A stretch of 64,000 nucleotides of DNA, taken from assembly GCA_000733915.1 (NCBI GenBank), contig JPOM01000001.1, positions 2,232,001 to 2,296,000 on the forward strand, read 5' to 3'. The position numbers were made by a program, and so were the translations under genes. Under the pieces are notes generated by a model. That model did not search any database, was not told the DNA's origin, and worked only from the letters and a program-made list of their open reading frames with translations. Positions 19,540-29,022 of the stretch are shown here, in pieces (the stretch's first letter is position 1; the number at the start of each line of letters is the position of its first letter). The DNA comes from Caulobacteraceae bacterium PMMR1. Lineage in GTDB: Bacteria; Pseudomonadota; Alphaproteobacteria; Caulobacterales; Caulobacteraceae.

Positions 19540-20745
19540 TCAGGCGGCGCGCGGCGGATAGCCCCGCTCGCGCAGGGCGTCGATGATTTCCTGGGTGTGC
19601 TGGGCGTCGCGGGTCTCGATCATGATGTCGAACTCCGCGCCCTTGGCGGGCACGTCCAGGGCCAGGCGGTTGTGGGCGACCTCGATGATGTTGCCGCCGT
19701 TGTCGCCGATGACCTGGCTGACGGCGGCGAGCAGGCCGGGGCGGTCGTCGCCCACGATCTTCAAGGACACGATGCGCTGCTCGCGCACCAGCTCGCGGTT
19801 CAACACGCTGGCCAGGAGCCGGGTGTCGATGTTGCCGCCGCAGAGCACGCAGCCGGTCCGCTGGCCGCGGAACTGATTGGGATAGCTCAGCAAGGCCGCC
19901 AGGGCCGCAGCGCCCGCGCCCTCCGCCACTGTCTTCTCGACATTGGCGTAGAGCGCCACGGCGCGCTCGATGAACGGCTCGTCGACCAGCAGCACGTCCT
20001 CGATCAGCGGCCGGGCGATGGCGTAGCTGACGTCGCCCACCTGCTTGACCGCGATGCCCTCCGCGATGGTCTGGCCGCCGACGTGGGGAGTGAGCCCCCG
20101 CATACGGGCGGTGAAGGAGGGGTACATGGCCGCCTCCACCCCGAGGATGCGGATGTCGGGCTTCAGGGTCTTGGCGGCGGTCGCGATGCCGGCGATCAGG
20201 CCGCCGCCGCCGATCGGCACGGGCAGCACCTGAAGGTCGGGCGCGTCTGTCAGCATCTCCAGCGCGATGGTGCCCTGGCCGGCGATGACGTCGGGATCGT
20301 TGAAGGCGTGGACATAGACGAGGTCGCGCTGTTCCCGGATGGCGAGCGCGTGGGCGTTGGCCTCGTCGAAGGTCTCGCCCTCGATGACCACCTCCGCCCC
20401 GTGCGCGCGGGTGTGCTCCGCCTTGATGGTCGGGGTGCCGCGGGGCATCACGATCACCGCCGGCACGCCCAGGCGCGAGGCGTGATAGGCCAGCCCCTGA
20501 GCATGGTTGCCTGCGCTGGCGGCGATCACCCCGCGCCGGCGCTCCGCGGGGCTGAGCTTCAGCAGCTTGTTCAGGGCGCCGCGCTCCTTGAAGGCGGCGG
20601 TGAACTGCAGGTTCTCGAACTTGACCCAGACCTCCGCCCCCGTGATCGCCGACAGGGTGCGCGACATCCGCGTGGGCGTGCGCTCCACCTGGCCGGAGAT
20701 GCGCGCGGCGGCGGCCTGGATATCGTCGAAGCTGACGGTGGTCAT
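19540..20745 (-). CDS. Threonine ammonia-lyase (PLP-dependent, with ACT domain)
   Basis: 401 residues. Converts threonine to 2-oxobutanoate and ammonia, the first step toward isoleucine. PLP lysine is in AAFKERGALNK (about residue 53); the phosphate-binding loop is PIGGGGLIAG; SAGNHAQGLAYHASRLG is also typical. The C-terminal ~75 residues form a single ACT domain (RIVSLKIVGDDRPGLLAAVS), as in the ~400-residue TdcB-like group rather than the longer two-ACT IlvA. It may be biosynthetic or catabolic; with no ilv genes nearby the symbol is left open. Confidence 0.92.
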   Translation of the reverse strand: MTTVSFDDIQAAAARISGQVERTPTRMSRTLSAITGAEVWVKFENLQFTAAFKERGALNKLLKLSPAERRRGVIAASAGNHAQGLAYHASRLGVPAVIVMPRGTPTIKAEHTRAHGAEVVIEGETFDEANAHALAIREQRDLVYVHAFNDPDVIAGQGTIALEMLTDAPDLQVLPVPIGGGGLIAGIATAAKTLKPDIRILGVEAAMYPSFTARMRGLTPHVGGQTIAEGIAVKQVGDVSYAIARPLIEDVLLVDEPFIERAVALYANVEKTVAEGAGAAALAALLSYPNQFRGQRTGCVLCGGNIDTRLLASVLNRELVREQRIVSLKIVGDDRPGLLAAVSQVIGDNGGNIIEVAHNRLALDVPAKGAEFDIMIETRDAQHTQEIIDALRERGYPPRAA

Positions 20746-20811
20746 AGGGAAACGCCGGGTCTTGGGGAGGCGCTGCCTTAGCGGAGCGGCGCCCCTGCGG
20801 CAACGGCGGGC

Positions 20812-21678
20812 TCAGCCGGCGCTGCGGTCGCGATAGGGGTCGGCGGGATAGACGCCCAGCACCTCGAACCGGCTGCAAAAGAAGCCCAGCTCCTCGAAGG
20901 CCAGGGCCAGGCCGCGCTCCTCCGGGCGGCCGTCGACCTCGGCGTAGAACTCCGTGGCGGTGAAGGAGCCGCCCTCCATGTAGCTCTCCAGCTTGGTCAT
21001 GTTCACGCCGTTGGTCGCAAACCCGCCCAGCGCCTTGTAGAGCGCGGCCGGCACGTTGCGGACGCGGAACACGAAGCTGGTGACGCAGCGCTGGGTGAAG
21101 GGCGGCGGGGGCGGCGCGCGCTCCGCCGTCATCACCAGGAAGCGCGTCGTGTTGGTGGGGTCGTCCTCCACGTTCCGCGCCAGGATCTCCAGGCCGTAGA
21201 GCTCGGCCGCCAGGGCGGGGGCCAGGACCGCGCGGTGCGGGTCCGGCCGCTCGGCTAGCGCCTTGGCGGCGCCGGCGGTGTCGGCGGCGATCTCCGCCCG
21301 CGCGCCGAGCTCCTTCAGCAGACGCCGGCACTGGCCGAGCGCCATGACGTGGCTGGAGACGACCCGCACGTCCCCGATCGCTGTGCCGCGACCGGCCATG
21401 AGCTGGAAGCGGATCGGCTTGAAGCGCTCGCCCACGATCTTCAGCCCCGAGCGGGGCAGCAGGTGGTGCACGTCGGCCACGCGACCGGCCAGCGAGTTCT
21501 CCACCGGGATCAGGCCCAGCGCCGCCCGCCCGCGCGCCACCGCATCGAAGGCGTCCTCGAAGGTCTGGCACGGCAGCGGCCTGTGGTCGGGAAAGTAGAG
21601 GCGGCAGGCCTCGTCGCTGTTGGATCCGAGCTCGCCCTGGAACGCGATGGCGGGCGCCGTCGCCTGCGCCGCGCTCAT
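20812..21678 (-). CDS. pheA: Prephenate dehydratase with ACT domain
   Basis: 288 residues from the ATG at 21678. Converts prephenate to phenylpyruvate in phenylalanine synthesis. Periplasmic-binding-like catalytic domain: AFQGELGSNSDEACRLYF, PVENSLAGRVADVHHLL, and the catalytic threonine motif in DDPTNTTRFLVM. The C-terminal ACT domain (SFVFRVRNVPAALYKALGGF then a LESYMEGGSFTATEFY motif) gives phenylalanine feedback control. No chorismate mutase domain, as usual in alphaproteobacteria. Its start overlaps the kdsB stop by 3 bp, so the two are probably cotranslated. Confidence 0.95.
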   Translation of the reverse strand: MSAAQATAPAIAFQGELGSNSDEACRLYFPDHRPLPCQTFEDAFDAVARGRAALGLIPVENSLAGRVADVHHLLPRSGLKIVGERFKPIRFQLMAGRGTAIGDVRVVSSHVMALGQCRRLLKELGARAEIAADTAGAAKALAERPDPHRAVLAPALAAELYGLEILARNVEDDPTNTTRFLVMTAERAPPPPPFTQRCVTSFVFRVRNVPAALYKALGGFATNGVNMTKLESYMEGGSFTATEFYAEVDGRPEERGLALAFEELGFFCSRFEVLGVYPADPYRDRSAG

Positions 21679-22412
21679 CGCAGCCGCTCCGCCAGCGCGC
21701 GCGCCGCCGCCAGGTCGGCGGGGTTGTTCACCTCCGCCGGCGCCTCGGCGATCACGGCGGCCCAGATGCTGAGCCCAAGCTCGAGCGCGCGGAGCTGCTC
21801 CAGCTTCTCGCGCCGCTCCAACGGCGAGGGCGGAGCGGCGGTGAAGCGCACGAGCGCCTCGCGGCGATAGGCGTAGACTCCCTGGTGATGCCAGAACGGC
21901 CCCTCGCCGAAGGGCGGGCTGCGGGTGAAGTAGAGCGCTCGGCCCCGCGTCGGGGGCTCGGCCAGGCTCAGGACCGCCTTGACCACGTCCGGATTGGCGG
22001 CGTCGGCGGGAGAGGCGTTCTGGACCGCCAGGGTCCCGATGTCGCAGTCCGGCTGGACCCGCAGCAGCTCCGCGCACGCCCTGACCGCGCCCGGGTCAAT
22101 GAAGGGGATGTCGCCCTGCAGGTTCACCACCACGTCGTGGCGCGCCTCAGGATCGAGCGCCTCCAGCGCCGCGCGGACCCGGTCCGAGCCGGACGGCAGG
22201 GCCGGATCGGTCAGGACGGCGCGGCCCCCCGCCCCCTGCACCGCCGCCACGATCTCCGGGTCCCCCGCCGCCACCGCGACCGGCCCGATGTCGGCGCGCT
22301 CCGCCTGCCTCAGCACACGGACGATCAAGGGCAGGCCCGCGATGTCCGCCAGGGGCTTGTTCGGCAGTCGCGTCGCCGCCAGCCGGGCGGGGATGAGCAC
22401 GATGGGCGACAT
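21675..22412 (-). CDS. kdsB: 3-deoxy-manno-octulosonate cytidylyltransferase (CMP-KDO synthetase)
   Basis: 245 residues. Activates KDO with CTP for lipopolysaccharide inner-core assembly in the cytoplasm. The nucleotide-binding N-terminus (VLIPARLAATRLPNKPLADI), the PSGSDRVRAALEAL segment, NLQGDIPFIDP and YFTRSPPF are typical, as is the late HHQGVYAYRREALVRF. Start ATG at 22412. Divergent from the cytochrome c gene at 22572, so the 159-bp gap probably holds both promoters. Followed without a gap by pheA. Confidence 0.95.
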   Translation of the reverse strand: MSPIVLIPARLAATRLPNKPLADIAGLPLIVRVLRQAERADIGPVAVAAGDPEIVAAVQGAGGRAVLTDPALPSGSDRVRAALEALDPEARHDVVVNLQGDIPFIDPGAVRACAELLRVQPDCDIGTLAVQNASPADAANPDVVKAVLSLAEPPTRGRALYFTRSPPFGEGPFWHHQGVYAYRREALVRFTAAPPSPLERREKLEQLRALELGLSIWAAVIAEAPAEVNNPADLAAARALAERLR

Positions 22413-22571
22413 GCGGGCCCGGCCTCGCTCGCAGAAGGGATCGACGGCCGACTGGCCGGTTGCGAAAGCGGCGGTAGCGTGCCAGAGACCCCCGCGCAAG
22501 CCGGGCGGCCCAGCCGCGCCGGCGCAGTTTTTGACGGCGTCAGAACAGCTTCTCAGGGCTTCAGGCGGGAC

Positions 22572-23406
22572 ATGAACGACGAGCTTCGCTGGAACAAGAT
22601 CTTTGGGGCGAGCCTCGCCACCCTGCTCGTCATCTTCGGCCTGCGCCAGATCTCCGACATGGTCTTCGCGCCCCAGCCGCCGAAGAAGCCCGGCTACGCC
22701 ATCGCGGTCGCCGATACGAGCGCGGACGCCGGCGGCGCGGTGGAGGCCGACACCCCGCCGGACTGGGGCACGGTGCTGCCCACCGCCGACAAGGCCGCCG
22801 GCCAGACCGTTTCGGCCAAGTGCGGTTCCTGCCACAACTTCGCCAACGGCGGTCCGAACCAGACCGGCCCGAACCTCTGGGGCGTGCTCGGCCGCAAGCC
22901 CGGCAGCCACCCGGGCTTCGCCTATTCGCAAGCGATGACAGACTTCGGCAACAAGGTCCCGGCCTGGGACTACGAGCACATCTACGAGTTCCTGAAGGGG
23001 CCGCAGAGCTACATCCCGGGCACCAAGATGGGCTTTGTGGGCCTGAAAAAGCGCGAGGACCGGATCAACCTGATCGCCTGGCTGCGCGACCAGAATTCCA
23101 GCCCGCCGCCGATACCGGCCCCGAACCCCGCCGCCGCGGCAGGCTCCAAGGCGCCGGCCAATGCGACGGGCTCTGCGCCGGCTCCGGCTGGGAACACGAC
23201 CGTAGCCGCCCAGCCCGCCGCCGGCGGCCCCGCGCCGGTGAACGGCGGCGGCTCTACGGCCGCGACCTCCGGCGACGAGCAGACGGGGGCAAGCCGCCGT
23301 CGGGCGGTCCGGCCGGCACGCCCGCGGCCGGCCCGCGCGCGCCGCCACGAGCAACCCCGGCGGGACCGGCGGGTCGAGCGGCGCGAAGGGCGGCGGCAAG
23401 CCCTGA
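22572..23406 (+). CDS. Membrane-anchored c-type cytochrome, CycM/c552-like (3' end frameshifted)
   Basis: An uncleaved N-terminal helix (IFGASLATLLVIFGLRQI) anchors a class I cytochrome c domain with heme motif CGSCHNFANGG and the distal methionine in GTKMGFVGLKK. Such proteins carry electrons from bc1 to an aa3 oxidase in alphaproteobacteria. A long Pro/Ala/Gly tail follows. In the tail the frame is lost twice: a G5 run at 23285-23289 appears one base short (restoring TGGKPPSGGPAGTPAAG), and another base is missing near 23345 (restoring TSNPGGTGGSSGAKGGGKP and a stop at 23406). Uncorrected, the frame runs on to 23531 inside the next gene. The corrected end lies 7 bp before the HIT gene. Confidence 0.85.
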
Positions 23407-23413
23407 GCCCGGC

Positions 23414-23845
23414 GTGGCGACGCGGTTCGCGCTCGATTTTCGGATCGCGCGCGACTCCCTCGGCGTCGGAGACCTTGGCCTCTGCGAGGTCCGGCTGCAG
23501 GACGACGCCCGCTATCCGTGGCTGGTGCTGATTCCGCGCCTCGGCGGCCTGCGGGAGGTCGAGGACCTCGCGCCCGCCGACCGGGCGCGCCTGATCGAGG
23601 AAGGCGTCCAGGCCGGCGCAGCGGTGCGGGCGCTCGGCGAGGCCCTCGGACTGAAGGTCGAGAAGCTGAACCTGGCCGCCCTCGGCAATGTCGCGCCCCA
23701 GCTGCACCTGCACGTGGTGGGCCGGCGCGCGGGCGATCCCGCCTGGCCGGGCCCGGTGTTCGGGCACAGCCCGGCGCAGCCCTACGACCCGGTCCGGCGC
23801 GATCGGGCCCTGGCCATCGCACGCGGCGCGCTCGGGATTCCTTGA
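23414..23845 (+). CDS. HIT domain protein
   Basis: 143 residues from a GTG start at 23414 (VATRFALDFRIARDS). The histidine-triad motif is present as PQLHLHVVGRR, preceded by NVAPQ, with the usual upstream segment YPWLVLIPRLGGLREVEDL. HIT proteins are nucleotide hydrolases or transferases; this short form resembles the bacterial HIT/diadenosine-polyphosphate hydrolase-like group. The start is inferred because the preceding cytochrome frame appears to end at 23406. Likely cotranscribed with the cytochrome gene. Confidence 0.85.
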   Translation: MATRFALDFRIARDSLGVGDLGLCEVRLQDDARYPWLVLIPRLGGLREVEDLAPADRARLIEEGVQAGAAVRALGEALGLKVEKLNLAALGNVAPQLHLHVVGRRAGDPAWPGPVFGHSPAQPYDPVRRDRALAIARGALGIP

Positions 23846-23924
23846 CAGCCCCGGGCCCGCCTCTAAGTGAGCGGGGCGGTCGGTCCGCCAGTTGCGCCGA
23901 CTTCAGCATGAGAGAGGTGAAGGC

Positions 23925-24374
23925 ATGAGCGGGGTCAGGACGGACGCCCAGGGACCCTCCGCCCAGGTCAGGGCAGGTCCCGGCGGGACGGCGGCCCGGC
24001 CCATGTCGCCTCACCTGCAGGTCTGGCGCTGGCACGTGACCATGCTGGCCTCGATCCTGACCCGGGCCACCGGCATCGCGCTCTACGTCGGCGCGCTGAT
24101 CCTGGCCGGCTGGGCGCTCAGCCTGGTGCTCGGGCGCGACGCCTACGGCTCCTATATGGCGTATCTGACCTCGCCCCTGGGACTGCTGGTGCTGTTCGGC
24201 CTGACGGCGTCGGTCTTCTATCATCTCGCGGCGGGGCTGAGGCACCTTGCCTGGGACATCGGAGTGGGCTTCCTGCCGCGCACCGCCAACGCCACCGCCG
24301 TCGCCGCCATGGCCTTCGGCGTGGCGGCCGCGCTTGCGACCTTCGCGGTGGGCTTCGCCATGGGAGGGCGCTGA
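23925..24374 (+). CDS. sdhC: Succinate dehydrogenase cytochrome b556 subunit
   Basis: 149 residues from the ATG at 23925, preceded by GAGAGAGGTGA. Three membrane helices (LTRATGIALYVGALILAGWA; LGLLVLFGLTASVFYHLAAG; ATAVAAMAFGVAAALATFAV) and the family signature RPMSPHLQVWRW near the N-terminus. The heme b histidine is in YHLAAGLRHLAWDIG. It anchors complex II and forms part of the quinone site. The N-terminal ~20 residues before the signature are unusually polar for the family. First gene of sdhCDA; 1 bp separates it from sdhD. Confidence 0.95.
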   Translation: MSGVRTDAQGPSAQVRAGPGGTAARPMSPHLQVWRWHVTMLASILTRATGIALYVGALILAGWALSLVLGRDAYGSYMAYLTSPLGLLVLFGLTASVFYHLAAGLRHLAWDIGVGFLPRTANATAVAAMAFGVAAALATFAVGFAMGGR

Positions 24375-24375
24375 G

Positions 24376-24777
24376 ATGGAGTCCGCCGCCGGCTACCGCA
24401 CGCCGCTTTCCCGCGCCCGCGGCCTGGGCGCGGCCCACACGGGCGTGCAGAGCTTCATCTCCGAGCGGGTGACCTCCATCGCGCTCGTGCCCCTGTGCCT
24501 CTGGGCCGTCTGGGCGGGGCTGCGCATCGGGCCGACGGGCTATGACGGCGCGGTCGCCTTCCTGCACCAGCCCGTCAACGCCATCGCCGCCCTGCTGCTC
24601 GCCGGCGTCGCGTTCTGGCACCAGCGCATCGGACTTCGCGTCGTGATCGAGGACTACGCCGAGAGTCACATGAGCCGGCTCTTCTGGCTGCTCGTCAACG
24701 GCGCCGTCTGCTGGGTCGGCTGGGCCGTCGCCAGCTTCTCCATCCTCGTCGTCGCCCTGCAGGGCGGCGCGCACTAA
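24376..24777 (+). CDS. sdhD: Succinate dehydrogenase membrane anchor subunit
   Basis: 133 residues from the ATG at 24376. Three helices: [38 protein letters not shown] and [19 protein letters not shown]. The start of the family's conserved region ([20 protein letters not shown]) and the [13 protein letters not shown] segment with the likely heme/quinone residues are intact. With SdhC it binds heme b and ubiquinone. Lies between sdhC and sdhA. Confidence 0.94.
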   Translation: MESAAGYRTPLSRARGLGAAHTGVQSFISERVTSIALVPLCLWAVWAGLRIGPTGYDGAVAFLHQPVNAIAALLLAGVAFWHQRIGLRVVIEDYAESHMSRLFWLLVNGAVCWVGWAVASFSILVVALQGGAH

Positions 24778-24793
24778 GGGACGATCACCGCGT

Positions 24794-26581
24794 ATGGCCG
24801 CCTACGAGTTCATCGATCACAGGTACGACGTCGTGGTGGTGGGCGCGGGCGGCTCGGGCCTGCGCGCCGCGCTCGGCTGCGCCCAGGCGGGGCTGAAGAC
24901 CGCCTGCGTGACCAAGGTGTTCCCCACCCGCTCGCACACGGTGGCGGCGCAGGGCGGCATCTCCGCCAGCCTCGGCAACATGGGCCAGGACGACTGGCGC
25001 TGGCACATGTATGACACCGTCAAGGGCGCCGACTGGCTGGGCGACCAGGACGCGATCGAATACCTGGCCCGCAACGCGCCCGCCGCCGTCTATGAGCTCG
25101 AGCACTGGGGCGTGCCCTTCTCCCGCACCGAGGAGGGCAAGATCTACCAGCGCGCCTTCGGGGGCATGACCCGCAACTTCGGCGAGGGGCCGATCCAGCG
25201 CACCTGCGCCGCGGCCGACCGCACCGGCCACGCCATCCTGCACACCCTCTACGGCCAGTCGGTGCGCCACGCGGTGGAGTTCTTCACCGAGTACTTCGCG
25301 CTCGACCTGATGATGGACGAGGGCGTCTGCCGGGGCGTCACCGCCTGGAAGCTCGACGACGGCACGCTGCACCGCTTCTCCGCCCAGATGGTCATCCTGG
25401 CGACGGGGGGCTACGGGCGGGTCTACTTCAGCTGCACCTCGGCCCATACCTGCACCGGGGACGGCAACGCCATGGTGCTGCGCGCCGGCCTGCCGCTGCA
25501 GGACATGGAGTTCGTGCAGTTCCATCCCACCGGCATCTATGGCGCGGGCGTGCTGATCACCGAGGGCGTGCGCGGCGAGGGCGGCTACCTCACCAACTCC
25601 GAGGGCGAGCGCTTCATGGAGCGCTACGCCCCCTCGGCCAAGGACCTGGCCTCGCGGGACGTGGTCAGCCGCTCCATGACCATCGAGATCCGCGAGGGCC
25701 GCGGCGTCGGTCCGAACAAGGATCACATCTATCTGCACCTGGATCACCTCGACCCGAAGATCATCCACGAGCGCCTGCCCGGCATCTCGGAAAGCGCGCG
25801 CATCTTCGCCGGCGTCGACGTGACCAAGGAGCCGATCCCGGTCCTGCCGACCGTGCACTACAACATGGGCGGCATCCCGACGAACTATCACGGCGAGGTG
25901 CTGACCAAGGTCGGCGGCGATCCGGACTCCGTCATCCCGGGCCTGATGGCGGTGGGCGAGGCGGCCTGCGTCTCCATCCACGGGGCGAACCGGCTGGGCT
26001 CCAATTCGCTGACCGACCTCGTGGTGTTCGGCCGCGCCGCGGGCCTGCGCGCCGCCGAGGTGGTCAAGCCCGGCGACAAGATCCCGGAAGCCAAGCCCGC
26101 CTGGACCGAGCGCCACCTCGCCCGCTTCGACCGCTTCCGCCACGCGAACGGCGGCTCGCCCACCGCCCAGCTCCGGCTCGAGATGCAGAAGGCCATGCAG
26201 GAGGACGCCGCGGTCTTCCGCACGGGCGAGACGCTGGAGTCCGGCGTGCGGCGGATCGCCGAGGTGCACAGCAAGGTGCGCGACATCCGGGTCACCGACC
26301 GCGGCCTGATCTGGAACACCGACCTGATGGAGACGCTGGAGTTCGACAACCTCGTGGGCCAGGCCGCCGTAACGGTGACCTCGGCCCTGAACCGCCAGGA
26401 GAGCCGCGGCGCCCATGCGCGGGAGGACTTCAAGGACCGCGACGACGTCAATTGGATGAAACACACCTTGGCCTGGTTCGACGACGCGACCGGCAAGGTG
26501 CGCCTCGACGACCGGCCGGTGCACGCCTACACCCTGACCAACGACATCGCCTACATCCCGCCCAAGGCGCGCGTGTACTGA
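24794..26581 (+). CDS. sdhA: Succinate dehydrogenase flavoprotein subunit
   Basis: 595 residues, full length. FAD-binding N-terminus ([16 protein letters not shown]), covalent FAD site in [19 protein letters not shown], substrate-site segments [17 protein letters not shown] and the catalytic Arg region [13 protein letters not shown], then [18 protein letters not shown]. Oxidises succinate to fumarate. The iron-sulfur gene sdhB normally follows, but it is absent: the next gene is a DUF6445-like reading frame. sdhB must lie elsewhere or the order is rearranged. Confidence 0.97.
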   Translation: MAAYEFIDHRYDVVVVGAGGSGLRAALGCAQAGLKTACVTKVFPTRSHTVAAQGGISASLGNMGQDDWRWHMYDTVKGADWLGDQDAIEYLARNAPAAVYELEHWGVPFSRTEEGKIYQRAFGGMTRNFGEGPIQRTCAAADRTGHAILHTLYGQSVRHAVEFFTEYFALDLMMDEGVCRGVTAWKLDDGTLHRFSAQMVILATGGYGRVYFSCTSAHTCTGDGNAMVLRAGLPLQDMEFVQFHPTGIYGAGVLITEGVRGEGGYLTNSEGERFMERYAPSAKDLASRDVVSRSMTIEIREGRGVGPNKDHIYLHLDHLDPKIIHERLPGISESARIFAGVDVTKEPIPVLPTVHYNMGGIPTNYHGEVLTKVGGDPDSVIPGLMAVGEAACVSIHGANRLGSNSLTDLVVFGRAAGLRAAEVVKPGDKIPEAKPAWTERHLARFDRFRHANGGSPTAQLRLEMQKAMQEDAAVFRTGETLESGVRRIAEVHSKVRDIRVTDRGLIWNTDLMETLEFDNLVGQAAVTVTSALNRQESRGAHAREDFKDRDDVNWMKHTLAWFDDATGKVRLDDRPVHAYTLTNDIAYIPPKARVY

Positions 26582-26738
26582 GGCGTCTAGCGAGGCGTCG
26601 GGGCTGATCGCCAAGCTTTCGACCGGGGCGCCGAACCGATGACAGGCTGCGCCGTTCCGGTGCGGTGAGCACGTCCCCCGCCGCCGCGCCGGCCCGCTGC
26701 GCACCCGCCGCCGCCGCGGGGCCGAGGCTGAACCGCGG

Positions 26739-27410
26739 GTGGAGATCGCCCGCCATGGCCGCGCCCGCGAGCCCATGGCGCTGATCGAGAACTTCGCGCG
26801 GCAGCCGCGGGCCCTGATCGATCTTGCGCGCGCCCTGCCCTTCGCCCCCGTCGGGCCGAACTATCCCGGGGTGCGGGCGCATGCCCCCCCGCGAGATGGT
26901 CGAGGCGGCGCTGACGGCTTTGAAGCCGCATCTGGTCGCCACCTTCGGAGAGGCGCGGCCGCCCTCCAGGGTGGAGTGCTACTTCTCCCTGCTGACGGCG
27001 CGGCCGGAGACGCTCAGCCTGATCCAGAGAGCCTGCCGCACTTCGACGGCCTGGGACGCACCTGCATCGCGGCGCTGCACCACCTCAGCGCGGCCGAGAG
27101 CGGCGGCGCCGCCTTCTTCCGCCATCGGAGCACCGGGACCGAGACGGTCGATCCCGCCAACTACCCGGCCTGCAACGCCGCCGTAAACGCCGAGATTCAC
27201 CGCCTCGGCCCGCCCAAGCCCGGCTATATCCCCGGCGACACGCCGCTTTACGAGCAGATCGCCTTCTGCCCCGCCCGCTTCAACCGCCTGATGATCTATC
27301 GCGGGAACACGATCCATTCGGCCCAGGTCGCGCCCGATACGCCGCTGACGGACGATCCGGCGACGGGGCGGTTCAGCATCAACACCTTCCTATGGTGGCC
27401 TAAGGCCTGA
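26739..27410 (+). pseudogene. DUF6445-like protein, two frameshifts
   Basis: Resembles the DUF6445 family, whose members look like 2-oxoglutarate/Fe(II) oxygenases and often sit near TonB-receptor and tryptophan-halogenase genes. The reading splits into three frames: GTG 26739 to about 26885 (IENFARQPRALIDLARALPF...GPNYPGVRAHAP), then a shift at a run of seven C (26884-26890; one C too many) into REMVEAALTALKPHLVATFG...CYFSLLTARPETLSLIQR, then a shift near 27026-27032 into LPHFDGLGRTCIAALHHLS...GDTPLYEQIA...MIYRGNTIHSAQ...NTFLWWPKA. The family's HFDG and GNTIHS segments (possible metal His) survive. An in-frame ATG at 26775 is an alternative start. The evenness of conservation suggests sequencing error rather than decay. 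Confidence 0.65.
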
Positions 27411-27416
27411 GGCGGC

Positions 27417-28717
27417 TCAGGCGACGCGCTCCAGCCGCGCGACGAAGAAGCCGTCCAGCCCGCCCTCCGCCCCCGGAGGATCCAGGTCCGGCGTCAGGCG
27501 CAGGTCGCCCGCGGGTGTCGCGGCCGCCTCCGGCGCCCCGCCCTCGCCGGGGCGGATGGGCGCGCGGCGGAACCCGCTGGCCCGCGCCAGGAAGGCCGAG
27601 ACGATCGCCTCGCCCTCCTCCGGCTCCAGCGAGCAGACCGCATAGACCAGGCGCCCGCCGGGCTTAAGGCGCCGCGCCGCGCTGTCGAGCAAGGCCGCCT
27701 GCACCGCCGCCAGCTTGCCGATGTCGCCCGGGCGGGCGGCCCAGAGCACGTCGGGATTGCGGCGGAAGGCGCCCGTCGCCGAGCACGGCGCGTCCAGCAG
27801 CACGGCGTCAAAGAGGCGCGCATCCTCCCACGTGGCCGCGTCCGCCGCGACGACCTCGGCCGGCAGCCCCACCCGCGCCAGGTTCTCGGCGAGGCGCTGC
27901 AGCCGGCGGGGGGAGCGGTCCACGGCCGTGACCTGGGCCCCGAGCGCGGCCAGCTGCAACGCCTTGCCCCCCGGAGCCGCGCAGAGGTCGAGCACGCGCG
28001 CCCCCGCCTGCACCCCCAGAAGTCGCGTCGGCACCGCGGCCGCGGCGTCCTGCACCCACCAGGCGCCCGCTTCGAACCCCGGCCAGGCGGTGAGGTCGCC
28101 GCGCCGCGCGGTGCGCACCGTCCCGCCGCCCGTCACGACCCCCGGCAGCGCCTCGGCCAGGGCGGCGGCCCCGCCCGGGTCGCGCAGGCTGAGGTCCGTC
28201 GGCGGCTCCTGCAGCAGGCGGGCGGCCATGGCCTGGGCTCGCGCCTCGCCATAGGCGCTGCGCCAGCGCGCATAGAGCCAGGGCGGCGCATAGGCCTCCA
28301 GCGGAGGCTCAGGCGGGCGCTCGCGCGCAATGCCGCGCAGCACCGCATTGACCAGCCCCTTGAAGGCGCGCCCGCCCTTGGCCTGTTCGACCAGCTGCAG
28401 CGAGGTCGACACCGCCGCATGGTCCGGCACGTCCAGGTGCAGCACCTGCGCCAGGCCGAGTCTCAGCACCGCCAGCACCGGGTCGGGGGCGGACGAGCAA
28501 GCCGCGGGCGCAGGATGGCGTCCAGCCCGCCGAGGCGCCTCAGCGTCGTGGACGCCATCTGGCGCGCGAACGCACGATCGCGCGGCTCCAGCCCGCCGAA
28601 CCCCGCCCCGCCCAGGGCCTCGTCCAGGCCGCCCCGCCGCTCCAGGGCCCGGCGGACCAGCTCCAGCGCCGCGGCCCGCGCGTGCAAGCCCGCGCCCCGG
28701 CTTTCATCCTGCGTCAT
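27417..28717 (-). CDS. rsmB: 16S rRNA (cytosine-967-C5)-methyltransferase RsmB (frameshift near N-terminus)
   Basis: NusB-like N-terminal domain plus a SAM methyltransferase core. From the ATG at 28717 (MTQDESRGAGLHARAAALEL) the frame reads to ...TTLRRLGGLDAILRPRLARP, then is lost at a G5 run (28485-28489 on the plus strand, one base apparently missing); the other frame continues DPVLAVLRLGLAQVLHLDVP to the stop at 27417. Catalytic features: SAM loop VLDLCAAPGGKALQLAALG, catalytic-site DAPCSATGAFRRNPDVLW, and VYAVCSLEPEEGEAIV with the second cysteine. Methylates C967 of 16S rRNA. The uncorrected open frame is 27417-28478. Convergent with the DUF6445-like gene, 6 bp apart. Confidence 0.88.
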
Positions 28718-28766
28718 CGGGTCTACATCAGCGAGGCGCGCCTGAAGGACAAGCCAAGACCTGCCC

Positions 28767-29005
28767 ATGAGCCCGACCGAGCCGCCCCTGTCCCCGCCCT
28801 CGCCCCGCCCCCGCCCAGCGCTCCCGGCGCCGCGCCCGGCAAGACCCTGAGCCCTGCGGCGCAGCGCGCCCTGCAGGAGGCGGCAGAGCGGCGGGCCCAA
28901 GCCGCCGCGGCGCAGGCGCGCCCGCCGGAGGAGGGCGGCCCCGCCGGCCCTGAGCCGACGCGCTTCGGCGACTGGGAGCGCAAGGGCCTGGCGGTGGACT
29001 TCTGA
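28767..29005 (+). CDS. SDHAF4-like (DUF1674) succinate dehydrogenase assembly factor, probable frameshift
   Basis: The C-terminal signature EPTRFGDWERKGLAVDF is diagnostic of DUF1674/SDHAF4, a small factor that helps flavinylated SdhA join complex II. It is preceded by TLSPAAQRALQEAAERRAQ, also typical. In frame with this end, the nearest ATG is at 28682, which would overlap the divergent rsmB start. A better start is the ATG at 28767 (MSPTEPPLSPPSPRPRPAL), which is in another frame and would need one missing base between about 28790 and 28845. Position near sdhCDA fits the role. Confidence 0.75.
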
Positions 29006-29022
29006 TCGGCGCCCGAAAGATC

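Noticed and set aside
23285-23345. Programmed ribosomal frameshifting as the explanation for the broken genes.
   Set aside because: The shifts occur in many unrelated genes, lack slippery heptamers, and mostly go the same way (one base missing in G/C runs), which fits sequencing error better.
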